Positions 10,990 to 23,000 of a stretch of 64,000 bases of DNA are shown piece after piece. The notes beneath the pieces are model-generated. The model was not told the DNA's origin. It worked only from the letters and a program-made list of their open reading frames with translations, and did no database searches. A program made the translations under genes and the position numbers. This DNA comes from Pterobdella sp. o SKG-2022 (taxonomy: Eukaryota; Annelida; Clitellata; Hirudinida; Piscicolidae). Within the stretch, counting starts at the first letter, position 1. Each line of letters begins with the position of its first letter. The stretch is taken from positions 10,939,093 through 11,003,092 of the forward strand of contig OZ038321.1 in assembly GCA_964035795.1 (NCBI GenBank). Direction: 5' to 3'.

Positions 10990-12320
10990 TTTCACTTGGA
11001 AAAATTAGCTATTTGTGATAAGTTTTTCATAGTGTCATGGCAAGTAAAAAAAGAACATTTACACATTGATATTTTCATGAAAAAAAATAAAATAAAATAA
11101 TTCAAACTAAATTGAAAGATAATGATAAACACCTGATCTATTAAGTATCTTCTTCTCACTACCTTGCTATCCATCTTAATTTCCTGCATGTCATGAGAAT
11201 CTTATTTATAGAAAATAAAAATTCATAACAAACATTATAATAGAATCTCAAATAACAAACATTAAACATCAAATTTAGGAAGATACTATTACAATATGAG
11301 TGATGTTTAAATAAGTGCTGACAATGGGACATTATCCTTACTGAAACCAGTTGTAATTTTTCTTAAGTTTCATATAAGAATGAAGACTCAGAAACTTTAC
11401 ACATCTCTACTCTAATAAAATTTATAAGTCTTTCATACTCAATGGTAATCTTGTTTACAACTATAGAAAATTAGTCTTTGTGCCTTATTGAATTAACAAT
11501 AGTACTGATGATACCCAGACCAAAATTTCTTTTAAGATAACTTAACTGAACCCTTATGACACAATGTAGTTAATTTTAAATACTCTGACTAAACCGTGAT
11601 TTTTATAAACACCTTTTTAAACTCTTGCATTTTTATACTGCTTTTTCTGATTTTTATTCAAATCTGGATTAAGCTTTTGAAATAAAATTATTTGAGATAT
11701 TGTTAAATTTAGATTGTAATTTGATTATAAGTTGTTTCATTGCTTTGCTTGGAATACTCTATAAAATTGAAGCGATTTTTGATAAATACTCAATTTTTGA
11801 AGCTTAAACACTGTTTTCAGACTTTTTTCAGCTATTTTGTATCAAGTATTAATTTTTCAAGTTAAAAATATATATTTTAAACTTACTGTAAGCCATGAAT
11901 TGAAATACATTTAACTATTAGTTGAGTTCTTTTTATTCAAATTAATATTGTTAAAATAAATCTCATACTAACATATACTCAAACTGCAATCAACAAAGGG
12001 CGGTTTGATTATCAACTTATTTATTTGTGCTTTACTAGTTATAACTATGTGATTTATTATTTATTGTTATAATAAGCTTTATTATACATGTTATAATTTT
12101 TGGCATGTTATTCATATTTATAAAACAACTATGTTTCTTCTGGAGTTAAAACCAATATCATTAAATTTTTCATTGTTTTATGATATATTAAAATTCTTAA
12201 ATAATTATTTGAAAAAGTACCTTTTTTAGTTATTTAACAAAAAGAAAAACTTTATGGATTTTTTTAAAAAACCCGAATTGCAATAGATAAGACTGTTTAT
12301 AATTAAATCATCGCGGCTGT
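10990..12320. other. AT-rich stretch without a recognised gene
   Basis: No exon, RNA gene or repeat family was recognised in this span. Confidence 0.4.
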
Positions 12321-12339
12321 TTCAATTTCGCAGCGAAGT

Positions 12340-12745
12340 GAAGCAAACACAGGCATTTCGCGCTCACGCAAAAAGCATTGAATAGCTTTAGGCGCAATGA
12401 AACTATCATAAAACTTCAAAAAAATTGTGAAAGTACTGAAACAATCATTTTTTACATTCGTATCTGAATAAAACTATTTTTTTTGTTGTTTGAAAAAAAA
12501 AATATATCCATTTCACTTCAAAGAACACTATATTCAAGAAAATTTTAAGAACCTTTTGATACATTAAGAAGTTTTATGAAAAATACTAACATTTATCAAC
12601 TAACAAAGCTTTTTGTACAATCCGTAAATATTTAAACTTTTTGATACATGAATATTTTCAAGAAAAAAAACTAACATTTTTCAACTAACAAAGCCTATGA
12701 TTGGTCCAACTTAAAATAGCTTTTTGTAGCTTGGAACTTCTTTAG
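12340..12745 (+). repeat. Unclassified dispersed repeat (family A), copy 1
   Basis: Starts near CACAGGCATTTCGCGCTCAC. It contains blocks such as AAAATTGTGAAAGTACTGAA, ACATTTATCAACTAACAAAG and TATGATTGGTCC, and ends near TTGGAACTTCTTTAG. The same blocks occur in the same order at 14085-14395 and, inverted, at 58640-58930. No coding capacity and no obvious terminal inverted repeat. This copy carries an internal duplication of the ACTAACATTT-TCAACTAACAAAG block. Confidence 0.7.
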
Positions 12746-12865
12746 AAACAAACTTGCAACAAGTTCACAAAAACATATTTTTTTGGTTGATGAAGAGTTA
12801 AAAATTATAATGTTAAAAAACTTATTTTTGTGATATTGTTTATTAAATATTAATTATATGAAAGA

Positions 12866-12992
12866 TTTGAAGTTGCTGCACCAATTCTTTGGAACAATTT
12901 TCCAAACCACCTCAAATCCATAACCTCCACATCAACTTTTTCCAAGGGCTTAAAAACCCACCTCATGATTAAGTCTTATTATCTTAAAACAT
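12866..12992 (+). pseudogene. LINE C-terminal fragment
   Basis: The plus frame encodes FEVAAPILWNNFPNHLKSI, then STFSKGLKTHLMIKSYYL and a stop. This is the typical C-terminus of Jockey/CR1/Rex-type LINE proteins (VAAPxLWNxLP ... FKxxLKTHL). No upstream domain is visible. Confidence 0.65.
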
Positions 12993-13137
12993 AATTTTAG
13001 AATTTTTTTTCTCAAGTATTTTTTTTTCAGAAAATCAAATTAGTGGGAAGAAAGAAGGGGTAAATGAAAGAAATGACTGGGTGTGGTGGATTGAAGGATA
13101 AAGCGTGAGGGGCTGGAAAGAACGAAAATCTACTGGC

Positions 13138-13160
13138 CATATATATATATATATATATAT
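13138..13160. repeat. (AT)n microsatellite
   Basis: Short uninterrupted AT dinucleotide run. Confidence 0.8.
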
Positions 13161-13987
13161 GCTAGTCGTCTTATCAGTTTCATGTCACTATAATAATATT
13201 CGTTTTTTCACGAAAACCAAAAGGATAGGATCTAGTTTGAAAGTAAAATTATTTTTCAAAATTTTTCACTCTGTATCGGTCCCACTCTAGTCCGACTATA
13301 TGAAGCAAAAAAACATTCAAATTTTAGTGAGCAAACAACAAATCTTATTTAATACTGTGGTTGCGATTCTGTTATCATCCTTATTTTTAATGTTATTATT
13401 ATTAAGATGCTACAATATCTAGATTTTTTTTGCAAAAAAAATCAATTTTTAATGACTGTGGATATTACACTGAAGACTTGTTAGAAATATTAATTTATCT
13501 CGAAATTTAGTTGCAAGTTTTTCATTATATTCTTTTTGTGAATATTACATTTTAAAAATAATATTTCTAGCTTCGCAGGCACTTATTGCGGAATTTAACT
13601 CGAAAAATTTTCAACACATTGGAAAAAAGCTAAAATTTTAGTATGTTAACCATGTTGTGGAACATTAAAATAAGGACTTTTGAGTTGAAGATATATAGTG
13701 ATTAAGGTATATCATTCAATCTAAAAAGCAAAACTATAAAAAACAATGTATTAATACATAATTTTGAAAATATTATTACAATCAACGAAAATTCATACAA
13801 GAGCTAAATGATAATTAAATTCATTAATAAATTTATTCAGTGAATGAACAAAAAGTACAAATTTAAATGTTGACTTGATGAGACCACTATTTCAGCATTT
13901 TCAAACACCGAACTAGTTTATTTTGCTTGCTAAATGGTGTCGAGGACCAGAGAATTTATGATGCTTAAGATGGTAGGGAATAGTTTT

Positions 13988-14075
13988 TAATCAAACACTT
14001 TTAATAACTGAATATTAATACGAAACTTTTCGTAAGTTGAACTCACATACAATCTTAATCAAGTATACAATCTTA
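13988..14075 (+). repeat. Penelope-type terminal repeat copy, split by another repeat
   Basis: Matches 5750-5840 (TCAAACACTTTTA-TAACTGAATA, then TTCGTAAGTTGAACTCACAT). The continuation of the same family (CTGCCATGGTA-CATCATTTAATA through AACTGAAAG-TATAAAAA) resumes at about 14396-14495. Family A copy 2 sits in between, so it inserted into this older repeat. Confidence 0.7.
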
Positions 14076-14084
14076 AAGACGTTT

Positions 14085-14395
14085 CCAGCTGCACAGGCAC
14101 TTCGTGATCAGGCAAAAAGTATTGAATAGCGAGCCTATAGTTTATGAACCAATCATAGAACTCCGAAAAAATTGTGAAAGTACTGAAATAAACATTTTTA
14201 GAAGTTTTTAGAAAAAAAAAAACTAACATTTATCAACTAACAAAGATTTTTGTACAATCCGTAAATATTTAAACACTATGATACATGAATATTTTCAAGA
14301 AAAAAAACTAAAATGTTTCAAAGCTTATGATTGGTCCTATGATATCCAATTTAAAACAGCTATTTGCTGCTTGGAACTTTTTTAGCTAGCTGCCA
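14085..14395 (+). repeat. Unclassified dispersed repeat (family A), copy 2, with likely AGCTG target duplication
   Basis: Same block order as 12340-12745. Flanked by AGCTG just before CACAGG and AGCTG just after TTTTTTAGCT. It interrupts a Penelope-type terminal repeat at the spot where the intact copy reads GTTTTTAACTGCCATGG, which is direct evidence of mobility with a short (about 5 bp) target-site duplication. Confidence 0.7.
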
Positions 14396-14649
14396 TGGTA
14401 ACATCATTTAATATTAATTCTATAGCGCTTAATATGAATATGGAAAATAAAATTCCAAAATATTGAAATAAGTTAACTGAAAGTTATAAAAAACAAATAG
14501 AAGAACATTAAATTAGAATAATAAAAATTAATAAAATTTGCTTCAACAATATTAAATGTTAAAAAAACAAAAAAACTCGTGTAGCAGTATAACATTTCTG
14601 TTGGGCAAGAAGAAAAATGGATTCGAAAGCTTCTGAGTTTTCGAGTTTT

Positions 14650-16210
14650 ATTTTTGGGATAAGTTTGACATCTTTTAATGCTTATGATAGGGTGGTTAAA
14701 GATCTGCTTGGGAATTTTTTCTTATTTGATTTGGCATAGCTTTATAGCCTGGAATGCTGGCGTATCAGGTCTTCTTAGAATATGTCCCAACATCTTCCAT
14801 CTTGCACCAGCAATTTCAACTAAAAAGGGTATGCTATTCTTTTTTTGTATAGTTCTTTGTTGTTGATTCTATTGTGGTAGTAGATACCGATCACGCTTTT
14901 GAGCTGTTTGCGGTGTAAGGCGTCAACCTTAGCTTCTATATTTTTGTTGACTGCCCATGCTCGAGTTGTAGGTGAGAACTGGTTTAACATAGCAATTATA
15001 CACTCGGACTTTTTTGCTTATTTTTAGCTTTTTTTCTTTCATGTATATTTTCCATAATTTACTCATCGCAGTTTGGGCAAGCTGTTTTCTCTTTTCGATA
15101 TCTTTTTTGTTATCAAGGAAAGAGTCTAGATTTTTGCTCGTTTTCCAAGGATCTTCTGATTTTGATATTTTGATGAGTTCCGTCTTATCGGTATTGATTT
15201 TGAAGTTCCAGTTCGAAAACTCATTTTTCAGTTTCCTTTCTAGGTTAAGTAGTTGCTGTTTGTTTCTACGAATGAAATCTAGATTGTTAGCATATCCTAC
15301 CATTTTTGCTGGGGTTAATAGTTGTAGGTTTGTGTAGCTGTGACCAAGCTTTATATGGTTTGTTACTTTAGACTTGAAAGTGCGCAGTGCTGCTTTGAAG
15401 TAAACTGTGGAAAGAATGGGTTAAAGTCCATCTCCTTGAGGGATCCCTATGTTAGTTTCAAAAGGGGTTTGTGTGCTTTTGCCATTCCATCTTGCCTTCA
15501 GACAAGTGTTTGTTAACTTTCTGAGCATCATTATTTCATCTTTGTTCAGAATATTTTCAAGAACATTTATTAGAAGAGGTCTGTTCACAGTATCAAAAGC
15601 TTGGCTCAGGTTGATACCAAAGATATAGTGCTCTTCATTCCTGTACATCAGAGCTTTAGTTATATCCGATTTATGAGACAAAACTATGTCTGTTGTGCTT
15701 CTTCCATTTTTGAATCCACTTTGATAAAAACCGATGTATTCTTCCGTTTTTTATACGATTCATAGTAAGGTTCAATAATACTTTTCGGATACTGCTCAAT
15801 AGACGAACGGGTCTTAAGCTTGCAAGTTGTTCTTTTGGTTTACCTTGTTTTTGTACAGTGACTAATATTCCACTACCAATAGAACTGTCTTCTTGAATTT
15901 TATTTTCTACTATTAAGTTTAATATTTTTGATGATTCTTTTATCAGTTTTCTTCACTATATTTTATCATTTTGGATGGGATCTTATATGCACCTTTAGCG
16001 TTATTATAATTTAGTTTACTTATAGTTAGCTTAACTTCTATAAAGCATATTTTATTTTAGCTTCAGTTTCGCTAAGGATTTGTTCATTCTCTTGATCATT
16101 AAGAATTAATTTATCTGGAATTTTTCTATAGATAAACTTCATGGCTTGAAAAATTTATTCATCATCTTTAGACTTTTCCATAAGCTATAATTGTGCTTCC
16201 AGGCATTTTT
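14650..16210 (-). pseudogene. LINE reverse transcriptase pseudogene
   Basis: On the minus strand, in order from high to low coordinate: KQGKPKEQLASLRPVRLLSS (RT motif region 1-2), FGINLSQAFDTVNRPLL (motif A) and IGIPQGDGL (motif B). Next come MVGYANNLDFI at the motif C position and KNEFSNWNFKINTDKTELI. The last parts are VRVYNCYVKPVLTYNSS and the C-terminal GARWKMLGHILRRPDTPA. Motif C reads YANN instead of YADD, so the catalytic aspartates are lost. Frameshifts and stops confirm it is dead. No endonuclease part is visible. Confidence 0.75.
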
Positions 16211-17010
16211 TATAAGCTTTTTTGTATAGTATTCTTATAAAAATACTATTTTTAATATTAAAAAGTGAAAATATTTTTTGAGGAATCAGTGTATATGAAA
16301 TAATTTAATTAAAACTTTACACGTGTGGATTATAAAATAAACTGCCTTGATACCAACAGTGAAAAATTTGAGCCTCTAGTTAAATTTTCCTCTTTTTAAT
16401 TCATGTTGCTCATAAAACACGTCGATTCCTCGTATAACAATAGTTCTATAAATAAAAACTGGCGTTTATATTGTTTCAAATTTTTTCTGTTTTGCAATAA
16501 TTAATAATTATACTCAAATAATTGAAAATAATTCAACTTTTTGAAAAAACTTTTCTTATATTTATCAACCAATCAAATACTTTTATGATTTTGTCGAAAT
16601 GTGCGTAATGGCTCTTCTAAGTGGCTTCACGCCGCACACCAACTTCGCCTTAAAGAGCTGAAAAACAAGAGTGAAACATTAAATAAAAAAAAACTCAATA
16701 TACCAAGTTAATAGTCATTTTTAAAAGTATTCCAGATGGTAGTGGTTTTAATCGCTGTGTAATTTTCACTGTTATACAATTTTCAAGCTTTACAACACAC
16801 TTAAAAACATAGATTTAAAAAAAAATTTACAAAAAAATTTCAAAAATTGATATATTAATAAAATTCAAAATTTTTTTTTTGTACTTGAATATAGTGCTAA
16901 ACGTTTTTAACAACTTCAATCTTCTTTTATATTGAGTGGATCTCTAATGTTCCTCCAAACGCGTGTCTAAATTTCGCACACTTTGGTGCACTAAATTTTC
17001 GCATATTAAA
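16211..17010. other. Region upstream of INTS7
   Basis: No exon recognised. The last few hundred bases before 17011 should hold the INTS7 promoter and 5' UTR; I see no clear TATA box or other promoter signature that I would defend. Confidence 0.35.
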
Positions 17011-20000
17011 ATGGACGTACTTTACTTAGATAGAGAGAAAGATCCCAATAACATGTTTTCGGAACTTGATAAAGGTATTTTCATTTGAATTTAGTTACAC
17101 TACACATCAGTTGTTGAATGTAAATTCCATGTCGGCAAAAACTACCACTTTTTTAATGAATTATTTCAATTCCTTATAGAGTTGTTTTACGTGAACATGT
17201 TTCAGGTCTTCATTCTTTAAGGATCGGAGAACAATGTTCAGCTATTGTTCGATATCCCCAATTGTTCAAAACGTATCCTTTTCCGATTATGATAAAGTCA
17301 TCTTATGTAAAACTTGCTAATGTGTTCAGAAACGGGTAATTTTATAACGATTTCTTAGTTCAAAGTAATATTTTTTTCTAAAAGTTTGAAACGATAAACA
17401 TTTTTTTCAGACCTAACTATATACGTTTGTGTATCATCCAAGTAACACAAAAAAGTTCCCAACATTTAGATAAAATAAGTAATGTTGGTGAAATCGTAAG
17501 ATGTATCCATTCAGTTATGCACAGCAATGATCCTGTTGCTAGGGCTCTCACTTTGAAGTTTGTCAAATACATCCAATATCATTTGGACTATTTTTTTAAA
17601 TTATTGTATGATTAATTTCGTATCTCTTACAAAAATGCTTGTTGTCACATCTTTTATGTATACAATTAAGATATATTTAAACAGATTGAAATGTTTTTAA
17701 GCTAAATTTAAACAACTGAAAATTAAATTACTTCAATTTAATTTTCATTAGTTAATAAAGAAAACAGAGGCTACTTATTATTCAAAACCACATTGACAAT
17801 TAATTTTATGTTGATAAACAAAATTTTGATCAACAATAAATGGAGTTTATTTTATAAAAGATAAATGAAATCTTCGTTTTATTCTTCATTTTGTGAAGAA
17901 TAAAAATGAAAATTATCAAATACAAGATGTCTCTATAAGAATAAATGAAATTGTATCTTATATTAAATGTCGAGCATGTCAACCAAAACTTCAAAAACAA
18001 CAGCTGGTGTGAAACTGATATCACTGATAATTTGTAAACTAATATATTGTAAAATAATAAACTGATAATTTAAGCTACATTTATGAAAAGTTTCATGACT
18101 GATTAATAAATACTTGTGTTTACTTACCTCACTAGTTGTTTCAGGCTATTCTATGTCATTCTCATCTTCATTATCTTAATATATAATTTTTTTAGCACAA
18201 GTTAATAGCCTTAATCAATAAATATAGATGATGGTTATTAGAAAATTTTAAAAACATGTCTTTCAAACACTATGCTCACATTTGAATTTCCACTTATACA
18301 TTTCACCATCTTCCTAGTTCTAAACTTTCTTAACTTATGTGTTCAAAGATCCCATTTGTTTTTGAAACACAAGTTAACTATTTCCAGCTCAGTGAATAAC
18401 AGTAATCACTTGCATAGTTTTGTTTCTTCAATTCCTGTCCACTATGGACATTCTTAAAAACAGAGGAAGTTGAGTTTATTTGGCATTTTATTCAGAAAAT
18501 CCTATTAGCTGTTTTGGATTAGTTGCAAATATATAAGCAGCATTAGATTGATAGGGGCATTAACGATCACATGAGTTGTTTTTTATCAGTTTTTCGAATT
18601 ACTCTCAGCAATGCAGAAGTCAAAATATATCAATTGTGCTAATAAATTTTTGAATCTACAAAATGATGAACAGTATGTTAGGGAGCATGGTTGGAGTAAT
18701 AGCAGATGATAAGTCAGTGCAGCATAGCATAATAACAAGTCTTGATTCAAATGACAAAGTTGAAGTCAAAGCTGCACTGTTTGCTACTAATGCATTCTCC
18801 AGTAAATCAAAGTTGGTTCAATTATAAATATATAAAACACAATATTACCAAAAAGTTGTTAATTTGTATAAACAAAATTTAGAAATTGAACAAACTCTGA
18901 AATTAAAAAAAAATTTGTTTCCAATATACCTTATGAGCATTTAACGTTATAATGCAGATCTTTTTCTAATGTGGTGTGCAGTAAGATTGGGGAAGTGATG
19001 AGTCGATGGTCAGTGTCTGTGGACTTCAAGGTTTCTACATTCTTCCAAAAATTTTTTTAAATAAAGCTTTCAAAAAAACTTAATAATTTTGGTTATTTTA
19101 TATAAATAATAAGAATATTTTTTAGGAGACTAACAATTTAACACCATAAATTTTCAAGATCACCAGAAAAACTTATTGCATGGAATTGAAAAATTATATT
19201 TGAAATAGATCAGTTGAAGTTTTTTTAACTTGAATATAAAATTTTATTTACAGTTTATTTTGAGGTAATATTGTTTTTTTAAAATTTTGGTACACCAGTG
19301 ATTTGGTGGCCAGTAGTTTTTCATTAGCAGTTTTTTCAACTTTTTTTTTCTAGGTAATCTTTTTTATGCACATATTTATTTTTCAAATATAAATACTTGA
19401 AAAGTTATTTGGATAACAACACTTTAAAATACTGAACCTTTTATTTCAATGTTTTTATAGAGTGATAAAAATGAAAAAAAAATTTGTATAAATTTTGAAA
19501 ACTTCTGGCTCAAAAAGCACAAATGACCTACTTCAATAATGATCCGTGAAGTTGAAAGAAGTTGCTTGATATCCTAGGGAGATATTTCATTTATGAGAAG
19601 AGTCGGCACAAAAATGGCTTGAAAAATTTTCATTGTTGGCATGCAAATTATGGAAAAAGGATAATATTGATGCAAAGTAATAATTTTACACTAGCCACAA
19701 GTAAACGAGTATATTTAGAAACAAAAATGAATTTTTTGAGATACAAAGCTTTTCGTTAACTAAGTAACATTTTCAACTACGAATGAAAGTTTAATCAAGA
19801 AGGATTATATAGCTATGAATATGCACTATCCTTTAATCATTACTTTTATTTCATGGAATATACATAAAAAGTACATCATAAAGGTGAGTGTGATGCAAGT
19901 CTGTCAAAGCCTCAAATGCGATGCTGAAACTTGCGAGAAGGTACTTCAAATGTTTCAGTAACCTTTCGACATTTTGTTACTATCATACTTTCAAACCACA

Positions 20001-23000
20001 TTTTCACACCAATTTATGTAGATTTCGTCAAATTATAAACTTTCAGTATTTTTTCGGCTATTCAAATATACATAATAAAGTTAGAAAGTTTGATTTCTGT
20101 CGGGCCAACAATTTGCTTTTGTTTCACAGTCTTTTCACCACATAAAATAAAAGACATTCTGTTGAATGCCTTTCATCCCAGCCCTATCCTGTCTGTAACA
20201 GCTAGCTTATTTCCTCCTCCATCATTCACATTGTTCCCTTGATAATAATAATTATTTACTTTTTCCAACTGACTCAAACAACTATTTGAATCCTTCATAC
20301 ATTCCTCATTTGAACCATTCATACAAACCCTACATTCAAAATTTCCATTCAACTCTTTACCCTAACACACTGCGCATGAACCTTCTTCTTACATGTCTTG
20401 CACCTCACACAATTTACCTTAGCCCTTTTCCCACACACACCACATGCATCAATCTTAGCCAAGACAACAACCCCACTATCACCGCCACTCTCCATGACTT
20501 TTGTTTTACCAAGACTAACCTTCAATCCTTTTCCTTCAAAAGCTGCCTTCCAACGGATGAATTGTGCTTCCAGTTCTTCCATAGTCTCTGCCATCAAGAC
20601 TAATTCATCTGCATAAAGCAGTTCATATAGAGCACTTTTTCTTCCGTCTTCAGACAATATATCTACCACTATTGAGTACAAAAACGGCGAGAGAACCGAT
20701 CCTTGATGGACACCGACACCAACATCAAGTTTTTTCGAATATCTACCTCCAACCTGAATCCTCGTTTTTGCTCCTTTGTACATCGACATTACTGCCTGAA
20801 CCAACTTTTCCGGGACCAACTTCTTTCTCAGCCCCCATTCAATCACCTTTCTTGGCACCCGATCAAAAGCTTCCTCCAACTAAACAAAACAGATAAAAAG
20901 CTTCCTATTCTTCTCAAGGTAGTTTTCTTGCATTCTCTTAAGAATAAAAGCAGCATCAACTGTGCTACGACTGGGTGAGATGGAGAGAGAGGGTTAGGTG
21001 GTCTAAAGAAGTCAATGACCTTTTGAAAAAGGCTAGGATGCTGATTATAGTGAAATGATGATGATATATAATGACTGAAAACTCATTTATCTCTTATGCT
21101 GTGTTGTGTTGTGGGCTGGTTCGCCCATGTGTCGATGGCAAGCTCAACTTGCCAATGTTGAGAACTGTAGTAATTTTTTATAATAAATTTGCTGCATTAT
21201 GTTTTATAAAACACCCCTGTGATGTCTGAAAAAGGTAAAGTTAATAAAAATATGTCTTTAACAGGTGAGGGAGTTATGTCTGCAGACCTTAGTGAAGTAC
21301 CCCACGGTGAAGTTTGTCACATGTGTGCTGCACACTCTGACTATCATAACGTGCAAGCACCTTGCCCACCTCGACCAACATGTCAGTTCTATCAATTTCT
21401 TCTTCCTATTCTATTTTATAGCTTTCACGTGCTTCTGTATAAAAACTCAATTTTGATTTTTTGAGTAAATTCAATCTATAATAGATAATCCTATGATTAA
21501 TTTTTTTTTAAATTAAAATTTTCTGTATTTCTTGTAAGCAGATTTTTAATAATTTATTTTTCATATTCATTCAAATTTAAATAAGTTTGACCAAATTTTT
21601 AAAAAATAATATTTCAATGACAATTGTTTTTATCAACCCCAAAATGAAGTAGTTTTGAAAGATCTAGTTTTTAATACTTCGAACCATATTAAAACTCCAT
21701 ATGCTATCACATAACAACAAACGCTTCTAAAGCAAATTTTTTTGTAAATTGTGCGCTATAAAAGATTTCAGAATAATAATAATAACAATAAACATTTTTA
21801 TTTACAAAATTTTTTATTATATATTTCATAGTTTCCCAATAATGACATGCATTTTCAAAGATGGACACCCTCTTGAAGTATCTTCAAGAGGATTGCCGAA
21901 AAGCAGTGAAAAGATTAGTATTACGTGATTTGGAGTTTATGGCCTCGAAGTTGCCCCATATCTGGAAGCCCAAGCACTTGAAGGTATATAAGTTTCTGTT
22001 TAAAGGATATTTTCTAGTTTACAACTAAGAAATTATTTGTTCAAAAATCTAATGAAATATATTTCGGATTTAAAAATATGAATTCATATATAATAACTAC
22101 AAAAATACTTCACTTTCGAACTTTTTTTTGATAAATTTCTGCAACATTTTTTTTGTATTGCTTATATAAAGTTTTAAAAACATAGGAATCACTTTTTCAA
22201 TTCTTGCATTTCTTCATAAATATTTCAATAAGAATAATCTTTAAGACCACATCACATTCAGTCCTCCAAATGTACAGATGCTTCACTTTTCTGACAAACC
22301 ATTTTGATAATTTATGAAATATTTATCTTGTTGGATTTTCTATAATGGGCATTTGATGGCTGCATCTTATACGACCTTGACATCATTTGCAGGTGCTTTT
22401 CAGCATGATCAGCGACTGTGATAACAGACTGTTGGTTCTCAGGGTACTTAACACTTTGTCTCAAAGTTTCTCTGTTATCTTACTCACTTCTCTAATTGGT
22501 TACTTTTTAAATGACTCAAGACTTAGTGATTATTAACAAAATATTTTTTTTACAAGTTATATTAAATAATAAGCATTAAGCGTGGTTTGAAATATTATTA
22601 TTATTAAAATTTTTGTAGCACACAATTCACAAAAAAATTTGCTACAGAGGCGTTCAAATGATTGTGAGAGGTTATAGATGAAGTTATTTATAATATAGAT
22701 GAGTTTTCAAAAGTTTGAAGATTGAATTATTTGAGAAATAAATTGGGCGAAGTTCAAATTTTCGTCTAGAGTGACACCCAAGGTTTTGAGCCTGGAAGAT
22801 GAAGGAAGTGTGTTCCCGTCAAGAATTATCTCAGAAGATAGATTTTATTTTGCTAAAAAGGAAAAGCTAGGGACGTCAATTAGGATACTACAGAGTCCGA
22901 AATTGCCATATGCCCACCCATAATTTTGTTCATTGATCACGTTTTATACTTTAAATTAATGAAGTTTTGACCGATGGAGAAAAATGATATAAGAAGGCCG

